Below, piece after piece: positions 7,806 to 13,579 of a stretch of 17,300 bases of DNA (its first letter is position 1; the number at the start of each line of letters is the position of its first letter). This DNA is from SIG299 sp045593825. GTDB taxonomy: Bacteria > Bacillota > Clostridia > Lachnospirales > Lachnospiraceae. Location of the stretch: positions 1 to 17,300 of the forward strand of contig JAZNXI010000014.1 in NCBI GenBank assembly GCA_045593825.1. Direction: 5' to 3'. The translations under genes were made by a program, and so were the position numbers. The notes beneath the pieces were generated by a model, which did no database searches, had not been told where the DNA came from, and worked only from the letters and a program-made list of their open reading frames with translations.

Positions 7806-7834
7806 ATTAAAACATAAGAACATACATTTGTCAA
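7806..7834 (-). promoter_or_regulatory. lexA promoter
   Basis: Reading leftward, −35 TTGACA occupies 7834-7829, followed by a 17-base spacer and −10 TTTAAT (7811-7806). The start is expected near 7799, about 35 bases before the lexA ATG. A LexA-box-like site (7817-7830) fills the spacer, and another (7832-7845) overlaps the −35. Confidence 0.75.
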
Positions 7835-7935
7835 ACAAAAGTTCGATTTTTTTATCAAAAACTATTGACAAACGAATGTTCTGTGATATAATAAGAACAT
7901 AGATTCGAGAACAAAGGTTCGCAAACGTAAGTACG
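7817..7935. promoter_or_regulatory. Cluster of six LexA-box-like operators
   Basis: The Gram-positive LexA box is CGAAC-N4-GTTCG. Six 14-base windows approximate it: 7817-7830 AGAACATACATTTG, 7832-7845 CAAACAAAAGTTCG, 7869-7882 CAAACGAATGTTCT, 7894-7907 AGAACATAGATTCG, 7908-7921 AGAACAAAGGTTCG and 7922-7935 CAAACGTAAGTACG. The fifth is a perfect GAAC-N4-GTTC; the others have one or two mismatches in the eight core bases. The last three are directly contiguous. Together they cover both promoters of the lexA/yneA divergent region. The matches are seen directly; LexA occupancy is inferred, most safely for sites two to five. Confidence 0.78.
7865..7892 (+). promoter_or_regulatory. Promoter of the yneA-like gene
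   Basis: A perfect −35 TTGACA (7865-7870) and a perfect −10 TATAAT (7887-7892) are separated by 16 bases, with a start expected near 7899. One LexA-like box overlaps the −35 edge and spacer (7869-7882), and another (7894-7907) covers the start site. A consensus promoter buried in operators is what a tightly repressed SOS gene would need. Confidence 0.85.
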
Positions 7936-7947
7936 GAGGGTTCGGTT

Positions 7948-8286
7948 ATGTATACTACACGCAAACATCATACACAGGTTCCATATATCTTTTTAGGAAA
8001 GGTAACATGTATTTTTGTTATTATGGTTGCTTTGTTTCTTATCGTGTTATTCTTTCTTCCTAAAAGAACTGCAGCTGCAGGCAATACAACCGTTGGCACA
8101 TATACCATTACCTCTGTTCAAATAGAAGAGGGGGATTCCCTTTGGAGCATTGCAAAAGAGCATTACTCTGAGGAATTTTATTCCCTTACAAATTTTATTG
8201 CAGAAATTAAACGTATGAATGGTCTTAGCTCCGACACTGTTTATGCTGGCAGCTACATTTTGGTTCCACAATATGTTTTAAATTAG
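7948..8286 (+). CDS. yneA: YneA-like SOS cell-division suppressor (membrane anchor + LysM)
   Basis: A 112-residue protein with a short basic N-terminus, one hydrophobic segment (about 17-39) and an extracytoplasmic LysM domain (about 55-108; EEGDSLWSIAKEHY and GSYILVPQ). This is the architecture of YneA, the SOS-induced inhibitor of cell division encoded beside lexA in Bacillus. GGAGGG at 7935-7940 fixes the start. It diverges from lexA and is driven by a consensus promoter overlapped by LexA-like boxes, so DNA damage should induce it. LysM should bind peptidoglycan, and the membrane anchor would place it at the division site. The function is inferred from architecture and context; LysM sequences alone are not specific. 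Confidence 0.83.
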   Translation: MYTTRKHHTQVPYIFLGKVTCIFVIMVALFLIVLFFLPKRTAAAGNTTVGTYTITSVQIEEGDSLWSIAKEHYSEEFYSLTNFIAEIKRMNGLSSDTVYAGSYILVPQYVLN

Positions 8287-8296
8287 TCTTTATAGA

Positions 8297-8350
8297 ATAA
8301 ACCCTTAAGATTCTTATTTGTAATCTTAAGGGTTTATGTTTTCTTTTATT
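8297..8350 (+). terminator. Terminator after the yneA-like gene
   Basis: A perfect 16-bp stem pairs ATAAACCCTTAAGATT (8297-8312) with its complement at 8322-8337 over a 9-base loop. A T-rich tail (GTTTTCTTTTATT) follows on the + strand. The opposite side is less T-rich, so it serves the + gene best but may also slow the converging transcript. Confidence 0.85.
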
Positions 8351-9074
8351 CTTTATATGTTCTGTTCCAAGCAGGAAGCGGGCCGTCAATTATCGCATGG
8401 AATAACCGGTCCGCAACACCGGGACTATCTTCGTTTATCTGTTTTATTAAGTCTTTTGCATATTCCCGTTTGGTATATCCGTCTGCCGGACAAGGATTCT
8501 TTTGAACCGGTAAATCATACAGATTTTTAAATCCAACCACATCTGCCTCATTTACATAAATCAGCGGACGAATTAAAGTAATGTCCATACGATCCAAATA
8601 AGTGACCGGTGCAAAAGTATAAAACCGTCCTTCGTAAATGAGTGACATTAACATAGTTTCAATTACGTCATCCCTGTGATGTGCATAAGCAGATTTATTG
8701 CAGCCTAACCGTTTTGCCTCTTCGTTAAATGCTCCTTTTCTCATTTTAGCGCATAAGGAACACGGGTTAGTTTCTTCCCTGGTGTTAAAGATTACTTCTC
8801 CGATATCAGTTTTTACAATTGTATATGGTACATCCAATTTTTTGCAAAGAGCAGATATGTTGGATAAATCAAATCCGGGAAAGCCTAAGTCTATGGTAAT
8901 TGCTTCTAAAGTAAATTTTTTAGGATAAAAACGGCGTAATCCGGCCAATGAGTAGAGCAGTGCAAGACTATCTTTGCCTCCGGAAATTCCAACCGCAATT
9001 TTATCGCCTTCTTCGATCATATTATAATCATCTACAGCTTTTCTGGTAAGACTCATTAATCTTTGTAATTTCAT
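8346..9074 (-). CDS. TtcA-like tRNA thiolation ATPase (PP-loop)
   Basis: A 242-residue N-type ATP pyrophosphatase of the TtcA/TtuA tRNA sulfur-transfer group; TtcA makes 2-thiocytidine at tRNA position 32. The PP-loop SGGKDS is at 31-36. Three cysteines that would hold a [4Fe-4S] cluster are present: C105 and C108 in NPCSLCAKMRKG, and C195 in NPCPADGYTKRE. The start is taken as the ATG at 9074. An upstream in-frame TTG (9116) would lie inside the −10 region of the gene's own promoter and so would not be transcribed. It converges on the yneA-like gene and diverges from the amidase. Family membership is firm, but the exact nucleotide modified cannot be told from sequence. Confidence 0.9.
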   Translation of the reverse strand: MKLQRLMSLTRKAVDDYNMIEEGDKIAVGISGGKDSLALLYSLAGLRRFYPKKFTLEAITIDLGFPGFDLSNISALCKKLDVPYTIVKTDIGEVIFNTREETNPCSLCAKMRKGAFNEEAKRLGCNKSAYAHHRDDVIETMLMSLIYEGRFYTFAPVTYLDRMDITLIRPLIYVNEADVVGFKNLYDLPVQKNPCPADGYTKREYAKDLIKQINEDSPGVADRLFHAIIDGPLPAWNRTYKE

Positions 9075-9107
9075 AAAAATGTTCACTTTCTTAAGAAAAT
9101 TTATTAG

Positions 9108-9136
9108 TTGACACAATTATAACATGTTTTTAATAT
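9108..9136 (+). promoter_or_regulatory. Promoter of the amidase gene
   Basis: A perfect −35 TTGACA (9108-9113), a 17-base spacer and −10 TAATAT (9131-9136). The 11-base unit TTTTTAATATA that supplies the −10 is duplicated in tandem (9127-9137 and 9138-9148), giving a second possible −10 one helical turn downstream. The promoter overlaps the divergent TtcA-like gene promoter almost completely. Confidence 0.65.
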
Positions 9137-9144
9137 ATTTTTAA
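9116..9144 (-). promoter_or_regulatory. Promoter of the TtcA-like gene
   Basis: Reading leftward, an extended −10 TG-T-TATAAT has its hexamer at 9121-9116. It is preceded, 17 bases upstream, by TTAAAA (9144-9139) as a weak −35. The start is expected near 9109, leaving about 35 untranslated bases. Confidence 0.7.
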
Positions 9145-9186
9145 TATATAAAATGAATTTTTTGTGCAAATGAGAAGGTAAACTAC

Positions 9187-11475
9187 ATGAATATGAAAAA
9201 TTGGTTCAATAAAATATGTAAGATATTATTAATAATCGTAATCTTTTTCTCTGAATTCCAGGGTACAGATAAAGTATTTGCTTCCGATTTCAGTTTTTAC
9301 AATCATAATACAAAATCTAATGTTAAATATTCCGGCAAGCTCGTTTCCTATACAATTAATAATAAAAAAATTAATTTATCTTATCCCGGTATCATTTTAA
9401 GCGGAACTGCATTGGCAGATTACGAAGAATTATTTGTTAATGAACTGGGGCTTTCTGCAAGCTTATCTGACAAAAAAATCACCCTTACCGACGGTACAAC
9501 CGAACTGATACTTACCATTGGTTCTAAAACCATTAAACTCAACGGCAAATCTCAAAAAATGAGTGTTGCTCCTGTAAAACTGGAGTTCAAAGACGGTACA
9601 ATAAAATATTATGTTCCAACCCGCTTTGTGGCAGAAACATTTGGATATAATTATGTCTGGAACAGCGTTACCAGCGAAGTAAAGCTTACAAAAACACTTA
9701 GATTATTAGTAAATAATAAAACAGTTCTTTATAGTGATACATTTTATTCAGTTTCCTATAAAGATGAACCGGTTGCTTTAGATATGCCGGTTATTTCGTA
9801 TAAAGGTACAGTATATGCGCCTGCAAAGGCTTTCTTTGAATCACTGGGATGTCGATATAATGAAACTAAAAAAATAACTGTAACAAAAGGAAATATTACC
9901 TTGCAAACCCAGGTTGGTTCTTGTGCTGTTACAGTTAATAATGTTCCGTTTATTATGGATGCAGAACCAATTATGGTTTCACAGTATGGCACTGACGAAG
10001 AAATTACATATGTTCCGATAGAGTTTACAACAAATATTCTTGGTTTTGCCATGGAATTTGCTAAGGAAGCCTGTACATATCAGTTTGATTCAACAAACTA
10101 TACCGGTATTCCGGAACTTCATCCAAATTTGCAGCAATATTTTAAAGTTAATTTAGTTCCGGTGGCCCCTAAACCAATTACTACATATTTTGAATGGTCT
10201 TTTGAGGACAATGCAGATTTAAACCAAAGCGTAAATCTTTCTAAAATAAAAGGATATTCTGTAGAAAACGCTGATGTTTTAGAGCTATATGGAATTAAAA
10301 GAGATGATGTAAATGACTTCCTGGATAACCGTGTTCTGGTATTTGAAATAGATTCTGTAACATCGGATATGGATACCAAGTTTTTTGCAGATTTTGAAAC
10401 ACCACATTTAAACTATGTTCTTTTAACCACAATTAATACTACAGCAAAATTATTTATTATGGTTCCAATAGAAGATGAGTGGATATTTGAAGAAACAGAA
10501 GAGTGTCTTAAGGTTTATTTTACATCCTCTGAATTATCTATGGAAGATTTATTAATCTATGAGGAACAGCCTCCGGAAATTACTGTTACCAACCCTGAAG
10601 TGGTTTATCCGGAAAATCAGTTAATTATTCCTTTGCCGGAAGACTTTAATTCGAAGCTGATTCAAACGAAGGATAATTATCATGACAAAAACATACAAAT
10701 TCTTTTACCAGGAAATTTAACCGGATATTTTGATAAAAATACACCGATTAATCCATATGATTTTATTACAGAAATAAATTACAATTATGACATTGACAAT
10801 AATTTAACAATCATTACATGCAAAACAGATCAAATATATGGTTTTGATACATCTTTTACTGATGATTATTTTGCAGTGTATATGGCAAAGCCATCCGAGA
10901 TTTACAACAAAATAATTGTCTTAGATGCCGGACATGGTGGCAAAGATCCCGGAGCGGTCCGTGAAAATATTTATGAAAAAAATATAACATTAAGTATAAT
11001 AAAGTTTACAGAAGAATTGTTTGCTAATTCTGATATTAAAGTATATTATACAAGAACCAAAGATGTATTTTTATCACTTCAGGAACGTACCGGATTTGTT
11101 AAGACTGTTGAAGCGGATTTATTTGTTAGTTTACATATGAATGCCAGCGTATTAGAAACTGCACGCGGAACTGAGGTTTATTATTCCAAAGAAAATAAAA
11201 ACGTTTCAGCACATGGATTAACCAGTAACAAGTTAGCAAAAGTATTGCAGAATAATTTATATGTTGCAATGGATACAAAATCACGTGGCGTTATCAATAA
11301 TGATTATTACGTGGTACGTTATAACTCTGTACCGGCTGTTTTAATTGAACTCGGATTTATCTCAAATAAAGAAGAAAGAAATAAACTTACCGATAAAATA
11401 TATCAGCAAAAAGCAGCCAATGCAATATATGAATCCATTATTGAGATTTTTAGCGCATATCCGACAGGCAGATGA
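9187..11475 (+). CDS. Secreted N-acetylmuramoyl-L-alanine amidase (Amidase_3) with stalk domains
   Basis: A 762-residue exported zinc amidase predicted to cut the bond between muramic acid and the stem peptide in peptidoglycan. A signal peptide with hydrophobic core 13-22 probably ends at VFA-S (A32). Two copies of the copper-amine-oxidase N-terminal-like domain follow (about 68-165 and 170-290; VPTRFVAETFGY and AKAFFESLGC), a fold used as a wall-associated module rather than an enzyme. Residues 330-570 look like AMIN-type beta-rich repeats, assigned weakly. The catalytic domain is C-terminal with all ligands: H583 in LDAGHGGKDPGA, E597, H650 in SLHMN and E721 in LIELGF. AAGG at 9175-9178 supports the start. 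It resembles clostridial wall hydrolases used in growth, separation or sporulation; the precise role is unknown. Confidence 0.93.
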   Translation: MNMKNWFNKICKILLIIVIFFSEFQGTDKVFASDFSFYNHNTKSNVKYSGKLVSYTINNKKINLSYPGIILSGTALADYEELFVNELGLSASLSDKKITLTDGTTELILTIGSKTIKLNGKSQKMSVAPVKLEFKDGTIKYYVPTRFVAETFGYNYVWNSVTSEVKLTKTLRLLVNNKTVLYSDTFYSVSYKDEPVALDMPVISYKGTVYAPAKAFFESLGCRYNETKKITVTKGNITLQTQVGSCAVTVNNVPFIMDAEPIMVSQYGTDEEITYVPIEFTTNILGFAMEFAKEACTYQFDSTNYTGIPELHPNLQQYFKVNLVPVAPKPITTYFEWSFEDNADLNQSVNLSKIKGYSVENADVLELYGIKRDDVNDFLDNRVLVFEIDSVTSDMDTKFFADFETPHLNYVLLTTINTTAKLFIMVPIEDEWIFEETEECLKVYFTSSELSMEDLLIYEEQPPEITVTNPEVVYPENQLIIPLPEDFNSKLIQTKDNYHDKNIQILLPGNLTGYFDKNTPINPYDFITEINYNYDIDNNLTIITCKTDQIYGFDTSFTDDYFAVYMAKPSEIYNKIIVLDAGHGGKDPGAVRENIYEKNITLSIIKFTEELFANSDIKVYYTRTKDVFLSLQERTGFVKTVEADLFVSLHMNASVLETARGTEVYYSKENKNVSAHGLTSNKLAKVLQNNLYVAMDTKSRGVINNDYYVVRYNSVPAVLIELGFISNKEERNKLTDKIYQQKAANAIYESIIEIFSAYPTGR

Positions 11476-11487
11476 TTTATCCGATTT

Positions 11488-11580
11488 ATTTACGATAAAC
11501 CTTATTTATACGCATCTTATTTCGTTAAACTTGTGTTTAGCGCAATAATTGTTTTCGCTAAAATTATGTTTAACGCCATC
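11488..11580. repeat. Three imperfect palindromic repeats, period 30-33 bases
   Basis: After the amidase stop the motif CGnTAAA(C/A) occurs five times, three forward and two inverted: CGATAAAC 11493-11500, CGTTAAAC 11523-11530, inverted GTTTAGCG 11535-11542, CGCTAAAA 11556-11563 and inverted GTTTAACG 11568-11575. Copies two and three (11521-11546 and 11554-11579) match at 21 of 26 bases, and each is an inverted repeat with a 4-base centre. The first copy, around 11490-11516, is more decayed. The unit matches no element I recognise. Possibilities are decayed recombinase or regulator binding sites, or a hairpin-forming intergenic repeat. Confidence 0.6.
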
Positions 11581-11605
11581 TTCCCTCCCTGTTTTATTGG
11601 AATTT

Positions 11606-11659
11606 AAAAGGACGGACCTTTATGTTTTGTCATAAAAATCCGTCCTTTTTCTTTTTATT
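11606..11659. terminator. Terminator between the amidase and the DUF1540-type gene
   Basis: An 11-bp stem pairs AAAAGGACGGA (11606-11616) with TCCGTCCTTTT (11639-11649). An inner hairpin TTTATG/CATAAA lies on top, and a T-rich tail runs to 11659. The + direction is strong. Leftward the stem ends in four T followed by AAATT, so it may also end the converging small gene. Confidence 0.85.
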
Positions 11660-11664
11660 TATTT

Positions 11665-11835
11665 TTATCTGCAGCAACCCTTGCTAAGCTCAAAGGATTC
11701 ACAGTCTGTGCAAGCCTTTTCTGTAGGGTTTGCTTCGTGTGTACCTACAAGAATATGCTCAAGGCTGCAGTAATTTTCATCCTTTGCATGATGTGCACAG
11801 GTTTTGATGGTGCATTTAATGCTTTCATTTTTCAT
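11665..11835 (-). CDS. Small cysteine-rich DUF1540-type protein
   Basis: A 56-residue protein with seven cysteines (C8, C13, C23, C42, C45, C54, C55) and several histidines. The pattern C-x4-C, C-x-L and a late C-x2-C ending a conserved NPTEKACTDCESF-like segment fits DUF1540, a family of small, probably metal-binding proteins common in Clostridia with no settled function. The start at 11835 is set by AAGGAG with 8-base spacing; an upstream reading to 11967 would be untranslated leader. It has no signal peptide or membrane segment and so is predicted cytosolic. It diverges from the recombinase gene; functional linkage is not implied. Confidence 0.82.
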   Translation of the reverse strand: MKNESIKCTIKTCAHHAKDENYCSLEHILVGTHEANPTEKACTDCESFELSKGCCR

Positions 11836-11927
11836 GATGAAATCTCCTTTACATTTTAAATTTTTATAACACAGATAGCATGTCCTTTCTTGTTTTCTAT
11901 TATACAATGAGCATTGATTTTTTTGGG

Positions 11928-11970
11928 TTTTTGCGATAAACTTAACATATAATATGGTTTTTCGCAAAAA
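11928..11970. repeat. Interrupted palindrome around the −10 box of the recombinase gene
   Basis: TTTTTGCGATAAAC (11928-11941) and GTTTTTCGCAAAAA (11957-11970) are inverted copies matching at 13 of 14 positions, separated by 15 bases that hold a consensus TATAAT (11948-11953). No good −35 lies at normal spacing upstream. The arrangement suggests an operator for autoregulation or a binding site for the recombinase itself; both are inference. The half-site GCGATAAAC shares CGATAAAC with the repeats at 11488-11580. The rest of the gap contains a second small palindrome, CAATG-AG-CATTG (11905-11916), beside a leftward TATAAT (11904-11899) suited to the DUF1540-type gene. Confidence 0.7.
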
Positions 11971-11984
11971 TGAGGTAAAAAATA

Positions 11985-13040
11985 ATGAAAGAACGCTCCT
12001 ATTACGAAGAAAAAAACATTGAAAATATTAAAAAGCTGCGGGAACTGGAAAAAGAACTTCCTCCTTATGTAACAACATTTTTTAGAGGAATTGAGCCACA
12101 AACTGCATCCAGAACCAGAATTGCTTATGCTATTGATTTAAAGGTTTTCTTTGAATTTATACGTAATTCCAATCCTTTATACAAAGATAAATCTCTTCGT
12201 GAACTGGATTTTGATTTAATTACTAAGCTTCAGGCTGTGGATATTGAAGAATATTTGGAATATTTAAAATACTATATTGGTCCGGATGGTAAAGAAATTA
12301 CTAACTCAGAGGCTGGTATTAAGCGTAAATTATCTGCGCTCCGCTCCTTTTTTAACTATTTTCATACCCACCAGATCATTAATACTAATCCAACCCTTCA
12401 GGTTCGTGTGCCAAAGCTTCATGAAAAAAATATTATTCGAATGGATGAAAATGAGGTGGTTGATTTCTTAGATACTGTAGAAAGCGGAAATAAATTGACC
12501 AAACACCAGATGGCATTTCATAAAAAGACAAAAATAAGGGATTTAGCACTTACTACTCTTCTTTTAGGCACCGGCATCCGTGTTTCGGAATGTGTTGGAT
12601 TAAACATAAACGATGTGGATTTTAACAATGAGCGTATCAATATTATCCGTAAGGGCGGTTATGAATCCTTTGTATATTTTGGCGAAGAAGTTCGTTCTGC
12701 TTTATTGGATTATATGGAAGAACGAAAGAAAATGGTTCCTGTAGATGGTCATGAGAATGCGCTTTTTCTCTCTAATCGTATGCAGCGTATCAGTGTCCGA
12801 AATGTAGAGGTTTTAGTAAAAAAATATGCTACTTCTTCGGTTGCTACAAAAAAAATAACACCTCATAAACTTCGCAGCACTTACGGAACCCAATTATATA
12901 AAGAGACCGGTGATATTTATCTGGTTGCTGATATTCTTGGTCATAAAGATGTAAATACAACAAAAAAACACTACGCTGCCTTGGAAGAAGAACGTCGACG
13001 CAGTGCGAAAGATGTTGTTATTCTTCGTGAAAAAAAATAA
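11985..13040 (+). CDS. Xer-type tyrosine recombinase
   Basis: A 351-residue tyrosine recombinase with a complete catalytic set: R199 in TGIRVSE, K223 in RKGG, H294 and R297 in TPHKLRSTYG, H320 in LGHKD, and nucleophile Y330 in HYAAL. The N-terminal 150 residues form a core-binding domain with an extra leading helix. Size and N-terminal extension recall XerS-type single-recombinase proteins rather than the roughly 300-residue XerC/XerD. No phage or transposon genes, excisionase or attachment sites accompany it, so a chromosomal role such as dimer resolution is plausible but unproven. GAGG at 11972-11975 precedes the ATG by 9 bases. An interrupted palindrome covers its −10 box. Confidence 0.9.
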   Translation: MKERSYYEEKNIENIKKLRELEKELPPYVTTFFRGIEPQTASRTRIAYAIDLKVFFEFIRNSNPLYKDKSLRELDFDLITKLQAVDIEEYLEYLKYYIGPDGKEITNSEAGIKRKLSALRSFFNYFHTHQIINTNPTLQVRVPKLHEKNIIRMDENEVVDFLDTVESGNKLTKHQMAFHKKTKIRDLALTTLLLGTGIRVSECVGLNINDVDFNNERINIIRKGGYESFVYFGEEVRSALLDYMEERKKMVPVDGHENALFLSNRMQRISVRNVEVLVKKYATSSVATKKITPHKLRSTYGTQLYKETGDIYLVADILGHKDVNTTKKHYAALEEERRRSAKDVVILREKK

Positions 13041-13090
13041 AAAACAAAAAGTGAAGCTATTTACAGGACTTCTCCTGCAGATAGCTTCAC
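13031..13090 (-). terminator. Branched hairpin terminator of the leftward operon
   Basis: A 10-bp outer stem GTGAAGCTAT (13051-13060)/ATAGCTTCAC (13081-13090) encloses a second hairpin CAGGA-CTTC-TCCTG (13064-13077). Read leftward it runs into a long T-rich tract (13050-13031), ideal for ending the BlaI-family transcript. Rightward it is followed by CATTTG only, so it is a poor terminator for the recombinase gene. Confidence 0.83.
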
Positions 13091-13124
13091 CATTTGTATA
13101 AGGACCATATATTATAGGTTATAT

Positions 13125-13496
13125 TTATCTTCTTTTCTGCTCAACTAATATTTTTTCAAGTTCTAACAATTCAGCCGGCTTTAACTGCTGATTCTTTAAA
13201 TATTCTGTAAGAAAGTTTCCTAAAGAACCATTAAATACCTTGTCCAATAATGCATCGGTTTCAATCTGTTGAATTGCTTTTTTAGAAATTGTTGCACGAC
13301 AGAAGAACCCCGGTTCTTCTCTATCAATAGCACCTTTTGCAATCAAACGATTGATTACAGTATATGTAGTATTTTTTTCCCAACCAATATATTCCTTAAT
13401 GATTTTTGCAATATCCTTTGCTGCTAAAACCTTATTAGACCAAAGCAACTCCATTATATTCAATTCACCCTCATGTAAACGAATATCTTCTCCCAT
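13125..13496 (-). CDS. BlaI/MecI/CopY-family transcriptional repressor
   Basis: A 123-residue penicillinase-repressor-family protein: an N-terminal winged helix (about 5-75; HEGELNIMELLW and the recognition helix NTTYTVINRLIAKGAI) and a C-terminal helical dimerisation tail ending in basic residues. Such proteins bind TACA-N2-TGTA palindromes as dimers. One perfect copy lies just upstream, so autoregulation is expected. I place the start at 13496 (MGEDIRLHEGE) because GAGGTG sits 6 bases upstream; an upstream ATG at 13520 lacks such a site and overlaps the operator. In the classic systems a BlaR1/MecR1 sensor protease is adjacent; none is seen here. The inducing signal and targets are unknown. 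Confidence 0.9.
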   Translation of the reverse strand: MGEDIRLHEGELNIMELLWSNKVLAAKDIAKIIKEYIGWEKNTTYTVINRLIAKGAIDREEPGFFCRATISKKAIQQIETDALLDKVFNGSLGNFLTEYLKNQQLKPAELLELEKILVEQKRR

Positions 13497-13518
13497 AGTA
13501 AACACCTCATAATAAATC

Positions 13519-13534
13519 ATCTACATTTGTAGAT
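13519..13534. promoter_or_regulatory. BlaI-type operator
   Basis: ATCTACA-TT-TGTAGAT is a perfect 7-bp inverted repeat containing the TACA-N2-TGTA core recognised by BlaI/MecI proteins. It lies about 9-24 bases after the predicted transcription start of the BlaI-family gene, where a bound repressor would block RNA polymerase. Confidence 0.82.
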
Positions 13535-13549
13535 AGCTATTGTAACAAC

Positions 13550-13579
13550 ATACTACCACACTAGAATGTTATTTGTCAA
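13550..13579 (-). promoter_or_regulatory. Promoter of the BlaI-family gene
   Basis: Reading leftward, −35 TTGACA (13579-13574), an 18-base spacer and an extended −10 TGG-TAGTAT (hexamer 13555-13550). The −35 overlaps the last codons and stop of the upstream ATPase gene, so the repressor can be expressed independently of the aroB-led transcript. Confidence 0.7.

Noticed and set aside
8336..8530. Rightward reading frame opposite the TtcA-like gene
   Set aside because: It begins in the terminator and lies antisense to a clearly coding gene; no Shine-Dalgarno or family signature.
9075..9116. TTG start extending the TtcA-like protein by 14 residues
   Set aside because: The TTG lies in the −10 region, upstream of the predicted transcription start.
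11345..11548. Frame-shifted reading frame over the amidase 3' end and the palindromic repeats
   Set aside because: Mostly an out-of-frame shadow of the amidase catalytic domain, with no ribosome site.
11488..11580. Short CRISPR array
   Set aside because: Only three units, with 19% divergence between the best two, internal palindromes instead of unique spacers, and no cas genes.
11928..11970. Classical dif site
   Set aside because: The arms are separated by 15 bases instead of about 6, and they do not follow the Firmicutes dif consensus; kept only as a candidate recombinase or regulator site.
13497..13520. Earlier ATG for the BlaI-family gene
   Set aside because: It overlaps the operator and lacks a Shine-Dalgarno; GAGGTG 6 bases before 13496 is a better fit.
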